This document shows, piece by piece, positions 5,610-6,923 of a stretch of 6,923 nt of DNA. The position numbers were made by a program, and so were the translations under genes. This DNA comes from a bacterium (GTDB taxonomy: Bacteria > Vulcanimicrobiota > Xenobia > Xenobiales > Xenobiaceae). Every line of letters starts with the position of its first letter. Position 1 is the stretch's first letter. The DNA lies in assembly GCA_017444045.1 (NCBI GenBank), contig JAFSXO010000276.1, positions 1 through 6,923 on the forward strand. Reading direction: 5' to 3'. Under the pieces are notes generated by a model, which did not search any database, was not told the origin of the DNA, and saw only the letters and a program-made list of their open reading frames with translations.

Positions 5610-5645
5610 AAGAAAAAGCAGGGTTAAGACTCTTGTCTTTCCTGC
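5610..5645 (-). terminator. Intrinsic terminator of tatD
   Basis: On the - strand, GCAGG (5645-5641) and AAGAC (5639-5635... paired arm reading to GTCTT, 5630-5626) with loop AAGA close onto CCTGC (5622-5618) across a small internal loop, then TTTTTCTT (5617-5610). It lies about 58 nt after the tatD stop and insulates htrA from tatD transcription. An upstream GCAGGG (5695-5690) could alternatively pair with CCCTGC (5623-5618). The rest of the 212-nt gap between the two genes shows no clear promoter to my eye. Confidence 0.78.
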
Positions 5646-5702
5646 CCGCTTAGCGTAATTCTATGCGCTATTCTCTGTTTATTCCTATTCCCTGCCCAAT
5701 GG

Positions 5703-6509
5703 CTATAAGTTAAGGCTTGGGCACTGCGCGGGGCCGAACAGCCTGGCGGCGTTGGCGGTAGTAGCCTGGCATACCTCGGTAAGCTCGGCGTGGCGCAAGG
5801 CTGCTATGGCCTGTGCCGTGTAGCGCACATAGGCTGGGCGGTTGCGTTTGCCCCTGAAGGGAACTGGAGCCAAATAAGGGCCGTCAGTTTCTACCAGCAG
5901 CCTGCTGAGAGGGCAGCGTTCGGCAATGGTATGCACTGTTTTAAGCTTAGGGAAGGTCACCATGCCGGTGACTCCGATGTATAAGCCCAGCTCCAAGAAC
6001 TGTTCGGCATAGCTCCATTCGCAGGTGCAGCAGTGCACTACGCCGCCATGGTGTATGCCTATATCGCGTATCGCTCTCAGGAATTCGTCCTCGGCCTCGC
6101 GGCAGTGCATAATAACCGGAAGTCCGCTGCGCTTGGCTAAATCTAAATGGGCGCGGAAATTGTCGATCTGGATAGGGCGCGGGGAAAGATCGTAATGAAA
6201 ATCAAGACCTATCTCGCCAATGGCGGCAAGATGAGGGCATAAGGCCTGTAGCCTGTCGATTAGCTCTGGGGTATACTCTTTAGCGTCGTGCGGCTGCAGT
6301 CCCAAAGCCGGCAGCAGCTCTTGATGCTTTTTGGATATATCTAAAACGCGATCCCATGAGGCGGTATCGGTGGCGGGGACTACCATGCAGGCGATATTAT
6401 CGCGTTTAGCTTCCTGAAGCAGATCGTCCAGGTCATCCCTGTACACTTCTTCGGCGAGGTGTATATGTGAATCTACGAGCACCAGGCTTCTGTCGCCGCA
6501 GTTTGGCAT
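5703..6509 (-). CDS. tatD: TatD-family metal-dependent hydrolase/DNase
   Basis: A 268-residue cytoplasmic hydrolase of the TatD/YcfH family (usual length about 260), an amidohydrolase-like TIM barrel with a two-metal site; characterised members are 3'-5' exonucleases/DNases. The expected metal ligands are all visible: DSHIHL (His15, His17), GEIGLDFHY (Glu99), VIMHCRE (His135), GVVHCCTC (His159) and VETDGPYLAP (Asp209). The usual HCF(S/T)G motif reads HCCTC here, which puts three cysteines at 160, 161 and 163. The C-terminal RGKRNRPAYV segment is also standard. The ATG at 6509 adds about 12 residues before the normal start-like LVDSHIHL; its Shine-Dalgarno (GGGG at 6526-6523) is 12 nt away, so an internal GTG just before LVDSH remains possible. 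A terminator follows it, and the STAS gene lies 110 nt upstream in the same direction. The real substrate cannot be read from sequence. Confidence 0.92.
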   Translation of the reverse strand: MPNCGDRSLVLVDSHIHLAEEVYRDDLDDLLQEAKRDNIACMVVPATDTASWDRVLDISKKHQELLPALGLQPHDAKEYTPELIDRLQALCPHLAAIGEIGLDFHYDLSPRPIQIDNFRAHLDLAKRSGLPVIMHCREAEDEFLRAIRDIGIHHGGVVHCCTCEWSYAEQFLELGLYIGVTGMVTFPKLKTVHTIAERCPLSRLLVETDGPYLAPVPFRGKRNRPAYVRYTAQAIAALRHAELTEVCQATTANAARLFGPAQCPSLNL

Positions 6510-6577
6510 ATTGATTTAATCACCCCGTTGTATGAGTAACGCCGTTAGCCTGCGATAGCTTAAAGTGGCTGCGTCAT

Positions 6578-6601
6578 AAAATGCTGAAAAGAACAGCTTT
6601 T
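6578..6601 (-). terminator. Weak hairpin after the STAS gene
   Basis: AAAA-GCTG (6601-6594) pairs with CAGC (6586-6583) and TTTT (6581-6578) around a 7-nt loop with one bulged base, about 19 nt after the STAS stop. The GC part is only 4 bp, so termination would be weak. The symmetric A/T arms would allow either direction. Confidence 0.35.
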
Positions 6602-6619
6602 AGCGTTGCTTTTGGCTGC

Positions 6620-6923
6620 CTAGCCTTCATTGGCTTCGGGCATGGAGCGGAAGGCAGCTATAGCTTCGTCTAGGGTGGGATATATGGCCATAAGCTTATC
6701 AATGGCCGTAATGCGGAGCACGCGCAGAATATGGCGGGTATCGCAGACTAAGCAAATGCGTCCCTGATTTTCTGATACTGAACGCATAGCGCTTAGCACT
6801 GAAGACATGCCCGAAGAATCCATAAAGGTTACGCCAGTAAAATCCAGGATAAGATTAACCTGGCTTTGCTCAACAAGGGACGCTACGCGCTGACGCAAAG
6901 CGTTTTCGGTAGTGATGCCTAAA
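6620..6923 (-). CDS. STAS-domain protein, anti-sigma-factor-antagonist type (5'-partial)
   Basis: The C-terminal part of a small STAS-domain protein (SpoIIAA/RsbV/BtrV-like). Such proteins bind an anti-sigma factor or partner kinase and are switched by Ser phosphorylation. The key segment is NLILDFTGVTFMDSSGMSSVL, where DSSG holds the expected phospho-acceptor serine, followed by a helix and GRICLVCDTRHILRVLRI, and a final helix DEAIAAF. The frame stays open to the window edge: reading from the edge gives LGITTENALRQRV, which matches the STAS opening strand and helix, so the TTG at 6898 is not the true start and about 10-20 residues are missing. It ends in a TAG 110 nt before tatD. Regulator partners are not in the window. 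Membership of the STAS family is firm, but the pathway (general stress, type III secretion, lipid-asymmetry MlaB-like or other) cannot be told. Confidence 0.85.
   Translation of the reverse strand, partial: LGITTENALRQRVASLVEQSQVNLILDFTGVTFMDSSGMSSVLSAMRSVSENQGRICLVCDTRHILRVLRITAIDKLMAIYPTLDEAIAAFRSMPEANEG

Overview
The window looks like an ordinary chromosomal segment from a Pseudomonadota bacterium, most likely a gammaproteobacterium. The evidence is a long-form ispG of the kind seen in alpha/beta-proteobacteria and some gamma lineages, a TusDCB/DsrEFH-type gene set, a DegP/DegQ-type periplasmic protease with a Sec signal peptide (so a Gram-negative cell), and a TatD-family hydrolase. Base composition is near 50% GC by eye. 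I cannot place the genus. I see no mobile element, CRISPR array, tRNA or rRNA gene.

Left half, + strand (2-3968): five tightly packed genes follow the 3' part of ispG (isoprenoid precursor synthesis, [4Fe-4S] enzyme; its start lies outside the window). Three small DsrE/DsrF/DsrH-fold genes form a TusDCB-like sulfur-relay set with gaps of 2 nt, a 4-nt overlap and 1 nt. After 73 nt holding a perfect 16-bp palindrome and a long dyad come two less usual genes overlapping by 8 nt. The first is an orphan GspE/MshE N-terminal-type domain protein without any ATPase part. The second is a small protein resembling the LURP-one/phospholipid-scramblase (tubby-like) fold. This pair is the least-described part of the window.

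Middle (3969-4089): a 121-nt convergent intergenic region with three hairpins, including a near-perfect 48-nt one. It separates the + strand block from the - strand block.

Right half, - strand (4090-6923): reading leftward from the right edge are a partial STAS-domain (anti-sigma-factor-antagonist type) gene, a TatD-family metallohydrolase and an HtrA/Deg protease. A good intrinsic terminator follows tatD. A second terminator-like hairpin lies only about 29 nt before the htrA start codon, so htrA has either a very short leader or an attenuator-like one.

The three TusDCB-like proteins would act together in moving sulfur to tRNA, and ispG beside them needs an Fe-S cluster, so the left block has a loose sulfur theme. 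The GspE_N-like/scramblase-like pair is probably co-translated, but its role is unknown. HtrA, TatD and STAS have no clear joint function.
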